Positions 10,834 to 22,757 of a stretch of 64,000 nucleotides of DNA are shown in pieces. The stretch's first letter is position 1, and the number at the start of each line of letters is the position of its first letter. The notes under the pieces are model-generated. The model saw only the letters and a list, made by a program, of their open reading frames with translations, did no database searches and was not told where the DNA came from. A program made the translations under genes and the position numbers. Source of the stretch: Deinandra increscens subsp. villosa (taxonomy: Eukaryota > Streptophyta > Magnoliopsida > Asterales > Asteraceae); contig JBCNJP010000010.1 of assembly GCA_039602395.1 (NCBI GenBank), positions 30,135,414 through 30,199,413 of the forward strand, read 5' to 3'.

Positions 10834-12147
10834 AATAATTTGAAACAAGGTTACATTTGGGACATCTTTGGATGTACAAAGGGTGAACCTTATATGGAAT
10901 TGTCATAAACGAAAGATTAACGAATAACCATGGAACTAATGAGTCGAAATGGTCATATGCTTTTAATTGATGAGATCGTCAAGGTGGTTAAACCACTTTT
11001 AAAAATCGATATCATGGATGATTAAATGATATCAAGTTACACAATACGATCAATTCTCAAATGAATTGGGTTATGACCCAAGTCGAGAATTGAATAAATA
11101 TATATAAAATGAAATGGGTTAAGGCTTACGTTAGAAAACCCGTAAGCCTTCGAAAGGTAGCCTTACCAGGTAAAGGGTAAATAACTGACCTTGGTTGAAA
11201 GCAAGGGGAACCCATAAGATTAAATCCGTGGATTTTTATGTAAATTGTAGGACTAACAGAATTGAAACTGTTAGGTGGGTGATTGACCCAACTACGCGGG
11301 TATGACCCGCAAGCATAGGTGGCTGTAAAAGTCGGGAGGGCGCTACAGGCGACCATTCCCAAATACGCACTAAGGAGGATATGTAAGTATTCTCAACTCA
11401 TATTTATACAATTTGAATGTAAAAGACCTCGTGAATGTGATGGGGTCTTAGAAGCCTCGTCAATGGGATGGGGTAAACGATCTAAGGGATTCGTAGCATG
11501 AACTACGAAATAAGGCCAAGGATGTAACGAATCTGTAAAATTGGAATAAATGGCAAATAGGCCATGTTAAAATTTGACCATTTAAAATAAGGGAATTATT
11601 GTGACCGAGGGTCATAAACAACAACCAAGGTTGATTAAACGTGTATATTAATGTGTAAATGATTCAAAGAAATCATAATCAAATCGGTAAAGGATAAAGG
11701 CTAGTGCATAAACCTAGAATTTATCGATGTACGACACGTGGAATTGTAATAGATGAAATGGTGTAATCCTAAAAAGGGTTATGGGATGGTATAAATGGCT
11801 TCTAGAGTCATAGGAACCAACCAAAAAAAAAATGTGTAACATTATCGAATGTGAAATGTAACGGCAAGTGGCATGATAAACACTTGCAAAGATTGTATAC
11901 TGCTTAATATGTGTAGGTACAGTTAGACTGTGCGAGGACACAACCAGCAGGAAAGCCGCGGGACGAGATTCCGACTAGGATTATCGTCAAGGTAAACAGG
12001 AGTAAGAAATCTATATATGCACATTGTGATTTATGTAGGTAACCATGAAATATAAGGTTACCGGTGCAACCGAAGTCTTTATAAAGGCTAGGGTAATGTC
12101 CTTAGGTGACTATGACCTGGGATAGGTTTCGGGGACGAAACCTTCTT

Positions 12148-12162
12148 TAAGGGGGGTAGATT
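12148..12162 (+). promoter_or_regulatory. Polypurine tract of LARD-like element
   Basis: TAAGGGGGGTAGATT directly abuts the 3' LTR start at 12163. The preceding 'ggggacgaaaccttctt' resembles the 'gggacgaaatt' motif that often precedes the polypurine tract of Tekay/Del-type chromoviruses. Confidence 0.85.
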
Positions 12163-15100
12163 TGTAACATCCCAAAAACCGAACAAATTTTCTTTTCATA
12201 AATAAATGAGCGGGATGTTAGTCCATGACTTAACCAGTTATGTACATGAGGGGCTTAATGAGTAAATGGATGTTTTGGTTAATTAAATCAAAATGTTGAA
12301 ACTTGAGGGACTAGGGCTGTAATTTAACTAAACTCAAATAAGAAAAAAAAAGAGAAACCTGGATGTCATACGTATGAACATCCAGGAATCGCGATTCTCC
12401 CTTCCAAGCCCTAGAAATTCGTCATCCTCAATTACATGGCTACAAGCTGCGATTTTGGGGATTAAGCAAGGGATTGGAAGCCATTTTCATTAAGCAAGTG
12501 TTGGTGCTTATCAAGTAAGTAATTCTTGAGGTTAATGCATGTGTATGTTCGAAATTTCTAGCCTTAATTTGATGAAATTGGGCTGCAACTTAGTGTTGTA
12601 ATGGTTATATGATGAAATACTCATGTCATAGATACATAAATGCTTAAAACTATGACCAAAACATGAAGTTTTGGTGGGGTGAGATCTAGGTGACGAAAAT
12701 TAAGCATTGGGGGTCAAGTTTTGGATTCCATGATGTAATTACAAGAATTATGGGTTAGTTGACTTGTATTAGTTAAATGATGCATGGTAAATTAAAGTAT
12801 TGTTTCAAAAATCATGTTAAGTAATCCATGGTAGTAGAACCTAAACCAAAGTAGGTTGAATTTATCATATTATCTAGATGCACACCAAGTGCTCGATTAA
12901 ATGCTTGAATGACTATTGTGTTAGCTAACTAGTGTAAATTGATGCTAAATGCGAAGTCGTGATGTGGATTATTGACACTAGAGGCTAATTGTAGTATTAT
13001 GAACTACTAGAAGCCACAAAATAAGAATGTGTACAAGTTGTGAAGTTCATGTTTGTATTATGTGTTAAATGGACTTGTATGCAACCATAAAAATGATAAA
13101 AATCATGTTGTGGGGCTGTTTTGTAAGGGTTGTATAAGATCACTCGTATGTCCGTTTGGGATGTATGATATACGGTCGAAAAGCTTGTTGTGAGTACTAT
13201 GTTTTGTGTTTGAACACTAGAAGCTGAATCTGATGTATAATGGGTCAAAATGACCCGTTAATATGGTCACTCAATTTTCCAGCATGCTGTTTGGTTAAAA
13301 TTAAGCTGCTGTCCTGTTTTTAGAAAAATCGTATAAAATCACAGAAAAATCGTTAGAAGGTGTGCCATATACGCCTAGAAAGGTCTTTCAGTGTACTACC
13401 TTTCATCTTTGATCATGGAAGGCTAGAAAAATTCGTAGATGGGTCAAAAATGACCCATTACAGCAGCATAGCTGAAAAGTATACACAAAAATATTAACTT
13501 CTAAAATCAGTCAAGATTGAAGTTGTGATTATACTTGCTCTATACATGTATGAAAGTCGAATATACATATTATATGACCTATATGATATGTGATTAGTGC
13601 AATTATATGTGTTCGTATGTAAATTGTGGTTGGACTTTATAAGTCAAAGTGATGGTTTCAATTAGAACATAAAAATTATGATGAATATGCAAAATGGAAA
13701 TGGTTAGTATCCAAATGACTAAAATAGTCATGAAAGGGAATACTAATGAGTTAAATGTTGACTATTGAAAAAAGACTAGGTTTGAGCTTGGAATCAAATG
13801 GGTCAACCGGATGAAGTGGTAAAGGACTTTGGGACGAATCGAGGTAAGTACTACTTACACCCTATAAGGTAGCTAATATGCTATGATATATGTTCTTACC
13901 ATGATATGAATGGATTTTGTACCAATTAAGGTACCCACATAAGAGTAAGTAGATTACCAGAAAGTTAAATGGAAACCTTGAATTGTCAGGGTAAAGTGTG
14001 TGTTTAAATGTTGGATTGGAAAGCAAATACAACGGATCAAATGATTCTAAAGGAATCATACTAGTGAGTCAAAGAATAATACTTAACTAAATGGTTCATA
14101 GGAACCATGGTTATACGAATGTACAACATTAGTGATTAATGAACCGTGGGATTCGTGCTAATGGGTCAATGGGTTGAAAAACACAAATGGTCCATAAAAA
14201 CCACACTAGAATGCAAAAATGTTGCCTAGTGGTTATATAACTAGCTGAAGCCCATAATAATGGGACAAAAAGATTAGATGGCTCTAAGGAGCCACAAATG
14301 TGAAATTTCTTTATTGTTGGGTAACATTGTTTATGTTACAAGTATTAAATTATGGAAATGTAGATTGTGTAATCTCAATATAGTAAAACAAGCCATGAGC
14401 TACTCTAAAACAAGGGGTGATGAATGGTTAGGAACCATGAAGCCCAAAGCCATGAGGTTCTCCGATGATAAACTTGACCATGGAAAAGATTCGGATGAAT
14501 CATAGAACGAATAAAAGTTACAATGGCGGAAATGGGCTTGTGGAGTCCATGCCAAGTAACAAGAGAAAAGGAATCATGAAATGGTTATAGAACCATAGAT
14601 TCCAAGACTTATATTTGGTCAAGTTAGGCATTGGGGTAAACCAAGGGCAAGGACCCGTCTTGACGGGTCAGACGGGTGCAATAACCCCAAAAAAATGGTT
14701 GAACAAATCTGTAGTGACTCCCTAAAAGTAAATTGACGCATAAATAGGTAGTCACATAAGTTTAGGATCATAATCTTTAAAATTGAGTTAGTTTCAATTG
14801 AAACGAGCACACGAAGTGCATAGAATCCTTGCAGGGTTAAAAGATGTAATTGACCACTGGAATGAGTTATCCTTCATGTATACTAATGGGTTATGGAAGG
14901 TTAAACTTACATTTGGGTCGTATACTTAGTTAAGGGCAATGGGTGTCCTAACGGGTCAAACGGGTTGGATGAACCCGTAAATACATAGTATGAATTCGAT
15001 TCGAATAAGGTATGTTTATATAATTAAAAACCTGTTTAACAAGTGTTTTGTGATGATTGAAGGACTTGAAAAAGGCTGGAAAAACCAGTTGGTGAAACCT

Positions 15101-15627
15101 GGTAGGAAGCAAAGTGAAGAAGCCAAAATTTGGCTAAGTATGAAACTGGCCGAAATTGGCCAGAATCCCTGGAAATTGGGCTCCAAGCGTATCGCTTGGA
15201 GCAGTTGATGTTAAAGGCGATACGCCTAGAACTCCAAGCGTATCGCTTGGAAGTAAATATGACCCAGGCGATACGCCTGGAAACACTGTTTCGATTTTTA
15301 CTTGTTATCCTTCATTGTTAATGGTATTTATACATGTTATGCAATAGAAACTCACTATTGAAAGTGAGTATGTTGCAGGTGAGGCGGAAGCTTAATGGAT
15401 GCTCGTCAAGCGGATGTAGAACTGATCACTTGAAGACCGAAGATTCCGTTGCATATTTTGATTAAAATGATCCATGTAAAGGTTTGTTAAACAAACTTAA
15501 GGTGCCAAACTCATTATATGGTATATTTGTAAAGGTCTATCATGACTTTATGTGAAAAATTTTCTGGGACCACATTTTTATAAAGTAATAACTTAAGTTT
15601 GGCCTCAAATTGTATACGGGTGTTACA
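12163..15627 (+). repeat. 3' LTR of LARD-like element
   Basis: 3465 bp, same ends and near-identical sequence to 4521-7985, including the palindrome array at 15181-15280. It ends in TGTTACA at 15627; the following sequence (ATGGAAC...) is not a primer-binding site, confirming this as the downstream LTR. Confidence 0.95.
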
Positions 15628-15764
15628 ATGGAACAGTTGCACATGTGCAATAATCATAGAAATTGATAAGATCAATAATACAAACATGCATTTTAAGTTA
15701 AAGGACACTTAATATTAAAGCTGATAATATAAATGCACATGTGTATTAAAATTATAAGTGATTA

Positions 15765-16026
15765 TACCGCGGTGCTCAACACCGTAGAATATCATTATAG
15801 GAGCAGCTTCATGTGAATGTTCAGGATCAGGATCGTGATCAGGATCAGGATCAGTTTCATGTGAATAACTGACAGATTCACATGGAACACCAGTAGAAGA
15901 AATTGCTTAAATCATATTATGTGAATCAACATAATTGATGTCAAACTCGGATGGTGCATCAAAAAACACATCAGAATCGGTCGTACAATTATCATTAGGA
16001 TGATCAGAACATTCAATTGGATCCAT
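15765..16026 (-). pseudogene. Unidentified coding remnant on minus strand
   Basis: Reading from an ATG at 16026 on the minus strand gives an acidic Asp/Ser-rich start (MDPIECSDHPNDNC...) that continues to a TAA after 'DSHNM I'. Beyond the stop the same frame continues through a His/Asp/Pro repeat (DPDPDHDPDPEHSHE) to about 15765. A TGCAG splice-acceptor-like site lies just upstream of the ATG. I do not recognise the family. It may be a broken host exon or part of a DNA transposon gene. Confidence 0.3.
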
Positions 16027-16121
16027 TGAACAATAACTGCAATACAAAAACAAAAAAAAACAAAAAAAAAAGATAAGGATCAAAAAATTAGGACGGGGAT
16101 GATGAACGCGACCTCATTATA

Positions 16122-16419
16122 AAACAAATAACTATATACATTTCTCAGTCAACTTTTACTTAGTCAACAACTATCAAACAATCAAGTTTCAGACAGAGCT
16201 TCTTACTCAGTCAGCCTTGTCAAGTAATAAATTTGAAATTTGAAGACTCCAAAGTAAATTGTTGTATTGGTTTTTTTTAATTCATTATTTTATTTTATTT
16301 TCTATAAAAATATTTTTAATACATTAAAAACAAATAACTATATACATTTCTCAGTCAACTTTTACTCAGTCAACAACTATCAAACAATCAAGTTTCAGGC
16401 AGAGCTTCTTACTTAGCCA
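16122..16419 (+). repeat. ~93-bp direct repeat pair
   Basis: 16122-16214 and 16328-16419 share 'aaacaaataactatataca', 'ctcagtcaacttttact' and 'caacaactatcaaacaatca' with few changes. An AT-rich stretch lies between them. Origin unclear. Confidence 0.75.
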
Positions 16420-16558
16420 ACTTTAATTCAGTTAGCAGCTATCAAACAACCCTTAAAACACTAGATTTTAATCATAACTAACTAAATTACCAGATCATAA
16501 TCTTAGTAGATTAAATTGAATAACCGACTAATGTGTTTTGTTACTGATTACTCAACTT

Positions 16559-16662
16559 ATCTTCTTTTTTTTCCTTTTTTACTACTAAATTATCATACGT
16601 CTTTCGTAGGATTTGAAGTTAAAATCTTTTAGTTGGGGAAACACCACTTTACCATCAGACTA
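16559..16662 (-). mobile_element. tRNA-derived SINE fragment (minus strand)
   Basis: On the minus strand a box A-like TGGTAAAGTGG (16643-16653) is followed about 24 bases later by a box B-like ACTTCAAATCC (16609-16619), then an A/G-rich tail at 16559-16580. This order fits a short tRNA-derived SINE. No clear target duplication was found. Confidence 0.45.
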
Positions 16663-17116
16663 TTCATTTAAGAACTCAACGTATTTATAATATTCTATTA
16701 ATTATTATTGTTTACTATACACATTTGAGTTCAATATATCAAGTTTATATGTCAATCAATAAAACATGATTAGTTTTAATAAATGTTTAATGATTTCGTT
16801 AAGTGAAAATTAATTTTCTTTAACCCATTTTGACCCGACTTTTTTTACCCAACCCGTTTAATCCGACTTGATTTTATATGTCAATCCCTGTTTTACCTCA
16901 CTAACAGAAAACTCTAAATACCTTGTCTTGGGTGTTTGGTGTGTATTATACATATCCTCTTTCTTGCTACTTGTATGTTTTCTGCTAGCTCCTGCTAGGC
17001 TATTTTATAAATCTTTGTCGTTCAAAGAAAAAATGTTCAATTCATCTTCACAAAAAAATGTACAACATACGAATTGCTTTTTTTTATAATTTATATCATA
17101 TATGTTTTGTGGCTAA

Positions 17117-17436
17117 GGCTATGTGTAGTGAGCTCTATGGGGGCGTTATAGAGCCACATCACGCCCCTCCTCCATTAAATAGGGGCGCTATAAGCCTCCT
17201 CCCCCCTTTAGCGTACTTAACTCATGCCCTCCCCCCTCTTTCTCACTGGTCCTCTTTTCTTTTTTCTTTTTTTGATTAGTTGAGATTTTATTTTAAAACA
17301 ATATATATAATAATTGGGTAATAATTAAAGGGGCGTTATGGGGTTATGACTACACATGATTTTAGTCATGAAGTTTTTTGATGATATGGACGACACATGT
17401 CGGATAACCCCCTTCAGAGGTTATGACTACACATAA
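17117..17436. mobile_element. Harbinger-like MITE
   Basis: Begins TAA|GGCTATGTGTAGTGAGCTC at 17117 and closes with a diverged inverted copy ('gttatgactacacata') at 17421-17434. The left end closely matches the left end (GGCTATCCGTAATGGGGCTC) of the Harbinger-like element at 24839, so both belong to one family. No ORF. An internal copy of 'ggttatgactacacat' at 17341-17356 suggests a rearrangement. Confidence 0.6.
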
Positions 17437-17690
17437 AGAATCAACACCACACAAAATCTCAGACACACGTGGCACTCACCCACTCAGAATCACAACCTAA
17501 ATCCAATGAGCCAATCAGATTTTCCGAAACAAAATCCATCTTACCCATTCAGATTTTTTTATATTTATTCATTATTTTAACATTTTATTTTCTTCTCATC
17601 TTAAACGACCAATCTATTTAAATTCCATAAAATACCCTCCACCATCAACACACACCCCTCAACAAACAGGCCATCTCTTCACAACCGTCA
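17437..17690 (+). promoter_or_regulatory. Relic promoter of LHCB2 pseudogene
   Basis: Contains a G-box CACGTG (17466-17471), CCAAT motifs near 17503 and 17511 ('ccaatgagccaatcagatt') and an A/T-rich TATA-like region near 17615. This is the same order of elements as the promoter of the intact copy. Confidence 0.6.
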
Positions 17691-18569
17691 ATTGCAACTT
17701 CTTCCGCAATCCAACGGCCCACGTTCGCCGGCTCTGCGGCACTAAATCCACAAAACGAGCTCGTCAGGAAGACCGGCAGATTTAACGGCGGCCGCTTCAC
17801 CATGCGCCGGACTGTTAAAAGCGCGCCACAAAGCATTTGGTAAAACTCACATAATCTTGCTTTTAGTTTCCAAATTTAAACCCACAAAAACTAACTAAAA
17901 TAAAAACCGGTATGACAAGTATGGACCGGACCGGCCCAAGTACTTTGGCCCGTTCTCTGAGCAAACCCCATCATATATAACCGGTGAATTCCCTGGTGAC
18001 TACGGTTGGGACACTGCTGGATTATCAGCCGACCCCGAGACATTCGCCAAGAACCGTGAGCTTGAAGTGATCCACTCCCGGTGGGCCATGCTTAGCGCGC
18101 TTGGGTGCATTTTCCCCGAGCTTCTTGCAAAGAATGGTGTCAAATTTGGTGAAGCGGTCTGGTTCAATGCGGGTTCGTAGATTTTTTCAAAAGGTAGACT
18201 GGATTATCTTGGGAACCCGAACTTGATCCATGCCAGAGCATTTTAGCCATCTGGGTTTCTCAAGTTGTTCTGATGGGCCTCATTGAGGGGTACCGGGTCG
18301 GTGGAGGCCCACTTGGTGAAGGGCTTGACAAGATTTATCCAGGTGGATCTTTTGACCCGCTTGGGTTGGCTGATGACCCTGAAGCTTTTGCTGAGTTGTA
18401 GGTTAAGGAGCTTAAGAATGGATGATTGGCTATGTTTTCTATGTTTGGGTTTTTCGTTCTAGCCATTGTGACTGGAAAGGGCCCAATTGAGAACTTGTTT
18501 GACCATTTTAGTGACCCGGTAGCTAACAACGCTTAGGCTTATGCTACTAACTTTGTATCTGAAAAATGA
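17691..18569 (+). pseudogene. LHCB2 pseudogene (chlorophyll a/b-binding protein)
   Basis: Aligns from end to end with the intact LHCB2 gene at 21871-22757. The start codon is ATT instead of ATG at 17691. Exon 1 homology ends at 17839 with an intact GT donor. The intron acceptor is destroyed: the AG before exon 2 has become AA at 17917-17918. Exon 2 carries nonsense codons at 18178-18180 (CAG to TAG), 18399-18401 (AAG to TAG), 18423-18425 (CGA to TGA) and 18534-18536 (TGG to TAG), plus a 1-bp loss near 18235 at the 'HAQS' position. The promoter and both exons are present with the intron in place, so it arose by DNA duplication and not by retroposition. It cannot make an antenna protein. Confidence 0.95.
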
Positions 18570-19388
18570 GTTGATTACCTGTAAATTTGATATGGTTAAC
18601 AATAATATAACAATTTTCTTGTTTTGTTAAGTAATGTGTGTTTTTATTATAATTTTTCATTATCCAATAGATGATTTTTTTTAAATATAAAACACGAGAA
18701 CTAATAACATTTAATCCAATAGTATCTGATGTATATGAAACTCACCAAGTAATGTAGGTTCGTTCAAGTGCTATAAAACAAACAATATATAGAATTTAGT
18801 TGTGCGCGTATATGTTAGCGTTAAAAAAGAACTATCCAATAGAAGAACAAGTCAAAAGATTGGGTGATTTTCTGAGTAGTAAAGTAAAAATTGATCATTT
18901 TCTGAGTAGTAAGGTTAAGATGAATGCAGGTGAACATAAAGCCGGAACTAGAAGTTTAAGATGAAAATAAAGCTTGAAACGTGAACGGTTGTCGAGAGTG
19001 AGTTTGGAGCTGTTAGTAAACTAAAAGACATTGTCACGGGTATTCATGATGTAATTTAAAATTAAAATTAGTGAGTGTACGTATTCGCCGTTCAGAAAAA
19101 GGTAAAACAAAAACACGAAAACCAACAAACATGTATACCCTATATTGTATATTTCATGATTTTGTTATACGACACTTTGACCACGAAAGGATTACTTTCA
19201 TGATAAAAAGACGTTTGAAATCTATCCAAGATGCCTATAGTAGAAGGCAATATTTCACTAGAAAACAAGGCTACACAGGTAATTAATTTTATTCTAGTAT
19301 AAATATAATAACTTTAAATCTTAATAAAATCTACTTCTACTACATTAATAAACAAAGGGTCATTTGCATATATCCCCCTCTATCATAT
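18570..19388. other. Intergenic, no gene recognised
   Basis: AT-rich sequence. A short direct repeat 'gattttctgagtagtaa' occurs at about 18865 and, as 'cattttctgagtagtaa', at about 18896. Short chance ORFs only. Confidence 0.6.
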
Positions 19389-20154
19389 TAAATATAAGGG
19401 GCAATTGCATATATACCCCTACAAAGTTTAAAAATTGCATATATACCCAGTCTAAAAAATTAATTGCATATATCCCCTTACAAAGTTTAAAAATTGCATA
19501 TATATCCAACCTAAAAATTTAATTGCATATATCCCCCCGCAAAGTATAAAAATTGCGCATATACCCATTTTAGTTTTTTTTATTAAAAATAAATTATATA
19601 ATGAATATTTTACTCTTAATTACTCAAATCTCATCAATTGTATATACACCATTTTATTCCAAAACCATATAAATTACAAGCATATCCATTTATTTCTTAT
19701 GCTCTTCTAGTAGTTTTTATTCATAGTTTAGTTCTTTTTTCTCAACTTTTTTTCTTCGTTTTTTAGTTTTTTTTGTTGGCCGCTTGTATAGCAATTTCCC
19801 CTACGATCAAGCGGCCACATGAAAGACCAAGAAATTTATAATACAAGTAAACCAAATTATAAGTAAAAAAAGATGTAAATGTCGACGGTGAAAATCCGGC
19901 ATATCGAGATCAACCATCCACAAGTTAAAAGGCACAGAAAAAATGTACAAAAGCTCGTGAAAGCAACTGGTTAAAGTCGAGTAAAACTTTGGTACTTGTT
20001 TTTTATATTTTAAAGATTGTGACTCTCATTTTTTATTGAAACTTTTGTGTTTGTATTTTGGTACCATAATGAATTAATATTAAAGCTTGTTTTATTTGAT
20101 ATATGCAATTTTTAAACTTTGTAGGGGTATATATGCAATTATCCCTAAATATAA
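19389..20154. mobile_element. Small Mutator-like MITE with 9-bp TSD
   Basis: The element occupies 19398-20145. Terminal inverted repeats of about 47 bp (GGGGCAATTGCATATATACC... against GGGATAATTGCATATATACC...) are flanked by perfect 9-bp duplications TAAATATAA (19389-19397 and 20146-20154). A 9-bp duplication is typical of Mutator-like elements. The left terminus has several additional 'aattgcatatat' units (19400-19560). No transposase. Confidence 0.85.
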
Positions 20155-20565
20155 ACTTTATCAAAATTTTCCCGACTCTCATGTGTCATCCTCATATTCA
20201 TTCTTATCAAAATTTTCCCGATTCTCTATCATATTAAATATAAACTTTATCTTCTATTAAATACTAATGATTTTAAATAATTACATTATATAATTAAATA
20301 TCAAAAATATAAATCTCCTTATTCTAATAACTTTTAAAGCTTAATAGATTATAATAAAATTATATCTTATCTTAAAATATAATATTATAATCTTAAAACT
20401 TTATTATTTGTTAGTTGTAACTTTAATTATTCATTGTTTCTTATTTTACGAGTGTATGTTAAAAAAAATTATTATTTCTTATACGTTTGCGTCTAAACTT
20501 ATGCTTAAATAATATAATAATAATAATTATATATGAAGTTATTAATTATATCATTTTTTTCAGAC

Positions 20566-20597
20566 ATCCCGTGTAATACACGGATTAATATAACTGG
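20566..20597 (+). mobile_element. Helitron-like 3' terminus
   Basis: A stem-loop ATCCCGTGTAATACACGGAT (20566-20585) is followed eight bases later by CTGG and then T, the CTRR|T ending of Helitrons with its subterminal hairpin. The AT-rich body upstream (from about 20250) is repeated at 22930-23260. The 5' TC end was not located. Confidence 0.5.
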
Positions 20598-21504
20598 TGT
20601 ATAAATAATAAAAAATGTACCATGTATTAAAAAACTTATTAGAATAAAAATTAATTATAAAGTATACAAATTAAATAGGGGGAGAGTCGATCGATGGATT
20701 GTGTCGGCTAGAGCTAACCATTTATAAAACGGTACGTGGACATGAGTCACATGATTACTCAGCACAAATTAAATGGGTTAGTGTCTGAGGTAAATGTGTT
20801 CGGGTCATAAAGATGTTAGCTCCTTAGTGACACCTGACACGATTGATAACGTGCCCAAACGATTCAATCGACTTATAACACATGTAACCCATTTAAGTAA
20901 TTGTGTAGATATCACTCTATAAGAGCTAGAATTCTAGTCCTGTCTCATATAACGAGTAAAGGAATATTTTTATGGGTGTGTAGCCCTCCCAACTCCCAAG
21001 TCTCAAACCATTACAAAAGCATACAATAAGTGATAATATATATATCATAATATGTACCACAATTTAAAAGTTACAATTATATTTTAAGTTCTTATTTTTC
21101 CAGCTTAAGTACTAGTAACTTGCTTGATTTTTGGCAACTTTTATTCATTCAAGTTAAACGTGTTAACATGTCATGTTTTTTTGGACATATTGTATATATA
21201 ATCATGTTAAACGAGCTGCATCGTATAACCCATTTATTAGAAATGAAGGCATTACTATTTAAGCAATTAAGCAAATGACACGTTTACTAACCAACTGGTT
21301 GTCAATAATACGTGTCAGTGATTGGGTTATCAACAAATACTAATTACTAACAGCCAATGGGTCAAAAATTTGCAGTTAATATACTAACAGCCGAATGTTG
21401 ACTTGTACATATCCTAATCCAATACACCAATGAGATAATGTTGTGAATAAAATAAAATAAAAAACTAATTTTTTAAATTCTTAACATCCACCGGATAAAA
21501 ATAA

Positions 21505-21870
21505 ACCCAAAAGCATTCACTTGTTTTCAACCACTCATTTTTATTTTCATTATGTAATTTATAAAAACAAAAATAGATGGGCACACCACCAATTTGTTTT
21601 TGAACATTCTTGGCTAAGAACTAAGTATAAATACATCCAAAAAAAACTATTGGGCACAGCAAGAAATCTGGGAGCCACGTGGCAAAAGAGGATCAAGGAT
21701 CAAGGATCAGAAACCAAATTCAATAAACCAATCAGATAATGCTGACTTGTACACATCCTAATCCATCAAACTTGTTTTGCTCACTATATAACAGCCCAAT
21801 TCTCCACCATCTCTACAAACCCTCTACAAACCAACATCTCTTTAACAGTCCCTTCAATCTTCTTACAGAA
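21505..21870 (+). promoter_or_regulatory. LHCB2 promoter
   Basis: Visible elements are a G-box in GCCACGTGGC (21674-21683), three tandem 'ggatcaa/ggatcag' units (21689-21710), a CCAAT box directly followed by an I-box-like GATAA (aaccaatcagataatg, about 21725-21740), and a TATA box CTATATAA (21783-21790), about 80 bases before the start codon. G-box, I-box/GATA and CCAAT motifs are typical of light-regulated antenna-gene promoters, so light and circadian control is expected; this is inferred, not shown. Confidence 0.8.
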
Positions 21871-22757
21871 ATGGCAACCTCTGCAATCCAACAGTCGGCA
21901 TTCGCGGGCCAGGCGTCACTGAAACCACAAAACGAGCTCGTTAGGAAGACCGGCAGCTTCAACGGAGGCCGCTTCACCATGCGCCGGACCGTCAAAAGTG
22001 CACCACAAAGCATTTGGTAAAAAAAACTAGCACATTCATATTTCAATTCTCATTTTCCAGATTTATGCAAACAAAAACTAACCGGAATTGGAATTGGTTT
22101 AACAGGTATGGAGCAGACCGACCAAAGTACTTGGGCCCGTTCTCTGAGCAAACCCCGTCATACCTGACCGGGGAATTCCCTGGTGACTATGGTTGGGACA
22201 CTGCCGGATTATCAGCTGACCCCGAGACATTTGCCAAGAACCGTGAGCTTGAGGTGATTCACTCCCGATGGGCCATGCTTGGGGCGCTCGGGTGCGTTTT
22301 CCCCGAGCTTCTTGCAAAGAACGGTGTCAAATTCGGTGAAGCGGTCTGGTTCAAGGCGGGATCCCAGATTTTCTCTGAAGGTGGGCTTGACTACCTCGGA
22401 AACCCGAACTTGATCCATGCCCAAAGCATTTTAGCCATTTGGGCTTCTCAAGTTGTTCTGATGGGCCTCATTGAAGGGTACCGAGTTGGTGGTGGTCCAC
22501 TTGGTGAAGGGCTTGACAAGATCTACCCAGGAGGGTCTTTTGACCCGCTTGGGTTGGCTGATGACCCAGAAGCATTTGCTGAGTTGAAGGTGAAGGAGCT
22601 TAAGAACGGTCGATTGGCTATGTTTTCCATGTTTGGGTTTTTCGTTCAAGCCATTGTAACCGGAAAGGGCCCGATTGAGAACTTGTTTGACCATCTTAGC
22701 GACCCAGTAGCTAACAACGCTTGGGCTTATGCTACTAACTTTGTGCCCGGAAAATAA
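21871..22757 (+). CDS. LHCB2: Chlorophyll a/b-binding protein of LHCII, type II (Lhcb2)
   Basis: Encodes a 265-residue precursor of a major trimeric light-harvesting complex II subunit, which binds chlorophyll a, b and xanthophylls in the thylakoid membrane and feeds photosystem II. Exon 1 is 21871-22016, an 89-bp intron follows (GTAA...ACAG, 22017-22105), and exon 2 is 22106-22757. The split falls within the Trp codon of QSIW|YG, the position I associate with Lhcb2 genes. Residues 1 to about 37 form the chloroplast transit peptide. The mature N terminus RRTVKSAPQSIW carries the Thr that kinase STN7 phosphorylates in state transitions. Helix B contains ELEVIHSRWAMLGALG and helix A contains ELKVKELKNGRLAMFSM, each with the conserved E...R pigment-binding pair. 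The middle helix is around ILAIWASQVVLMGLIEGY. The C terminus ANNAWAYATNFVPGK is the normal end, and the length equals Arabidopsis LHCB2. No defects seen; likely functional. Confidence 0.97.

Larger units (their letters stand above)
4521..15627 (+). mobile_element. Complete non-autonomous LTR retrotransposon (LARD-like), 11.1 kb
   Basis: Two near-identical 3465-bp direct repeats (4521-7985 and 12163-15627) begin TGTAACATCCC and end GGGTGTTACA. A Met-tRNA-type primer-binding site follows the left repeat and a polypurine tract precedes the right one, so this is a structurally complete LTR retrotransposon. The 4.18-kb interior has no gag, protease, RT or integrase reading frame in any phase; removing a hAT insertion leaves about 2.8 kb. 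Long LTRs plus a non-coding interior is the definition of a LARD (large retrotransposon derivative), which must borrow proteins from an autonomous relative. By eye I find only about seven differences between the LTRs (~0.2%), so the insertion is recent. The flanking pentamers (ATAAC left, ATGGA right) do not match, so the usual 5-bp target duplication is missing or altered. Confidence 0.9.

Noticed and set aside
4521..15627. Tandem segmental duplication as explanation for the 3.46-kb repeats
   Set aside because: Ends with TG..CA inverted termini, adjacent PBS and PPT identify them as LTRs.
22014..22105. Alternative LHCB2 start reading through the intron (MVKKTSTFIF...)
   Set aside because: The intron has consensus GT/AG sites and splicing restores the conserved SIWYG sequence; the readthrough N terminus has no family support.
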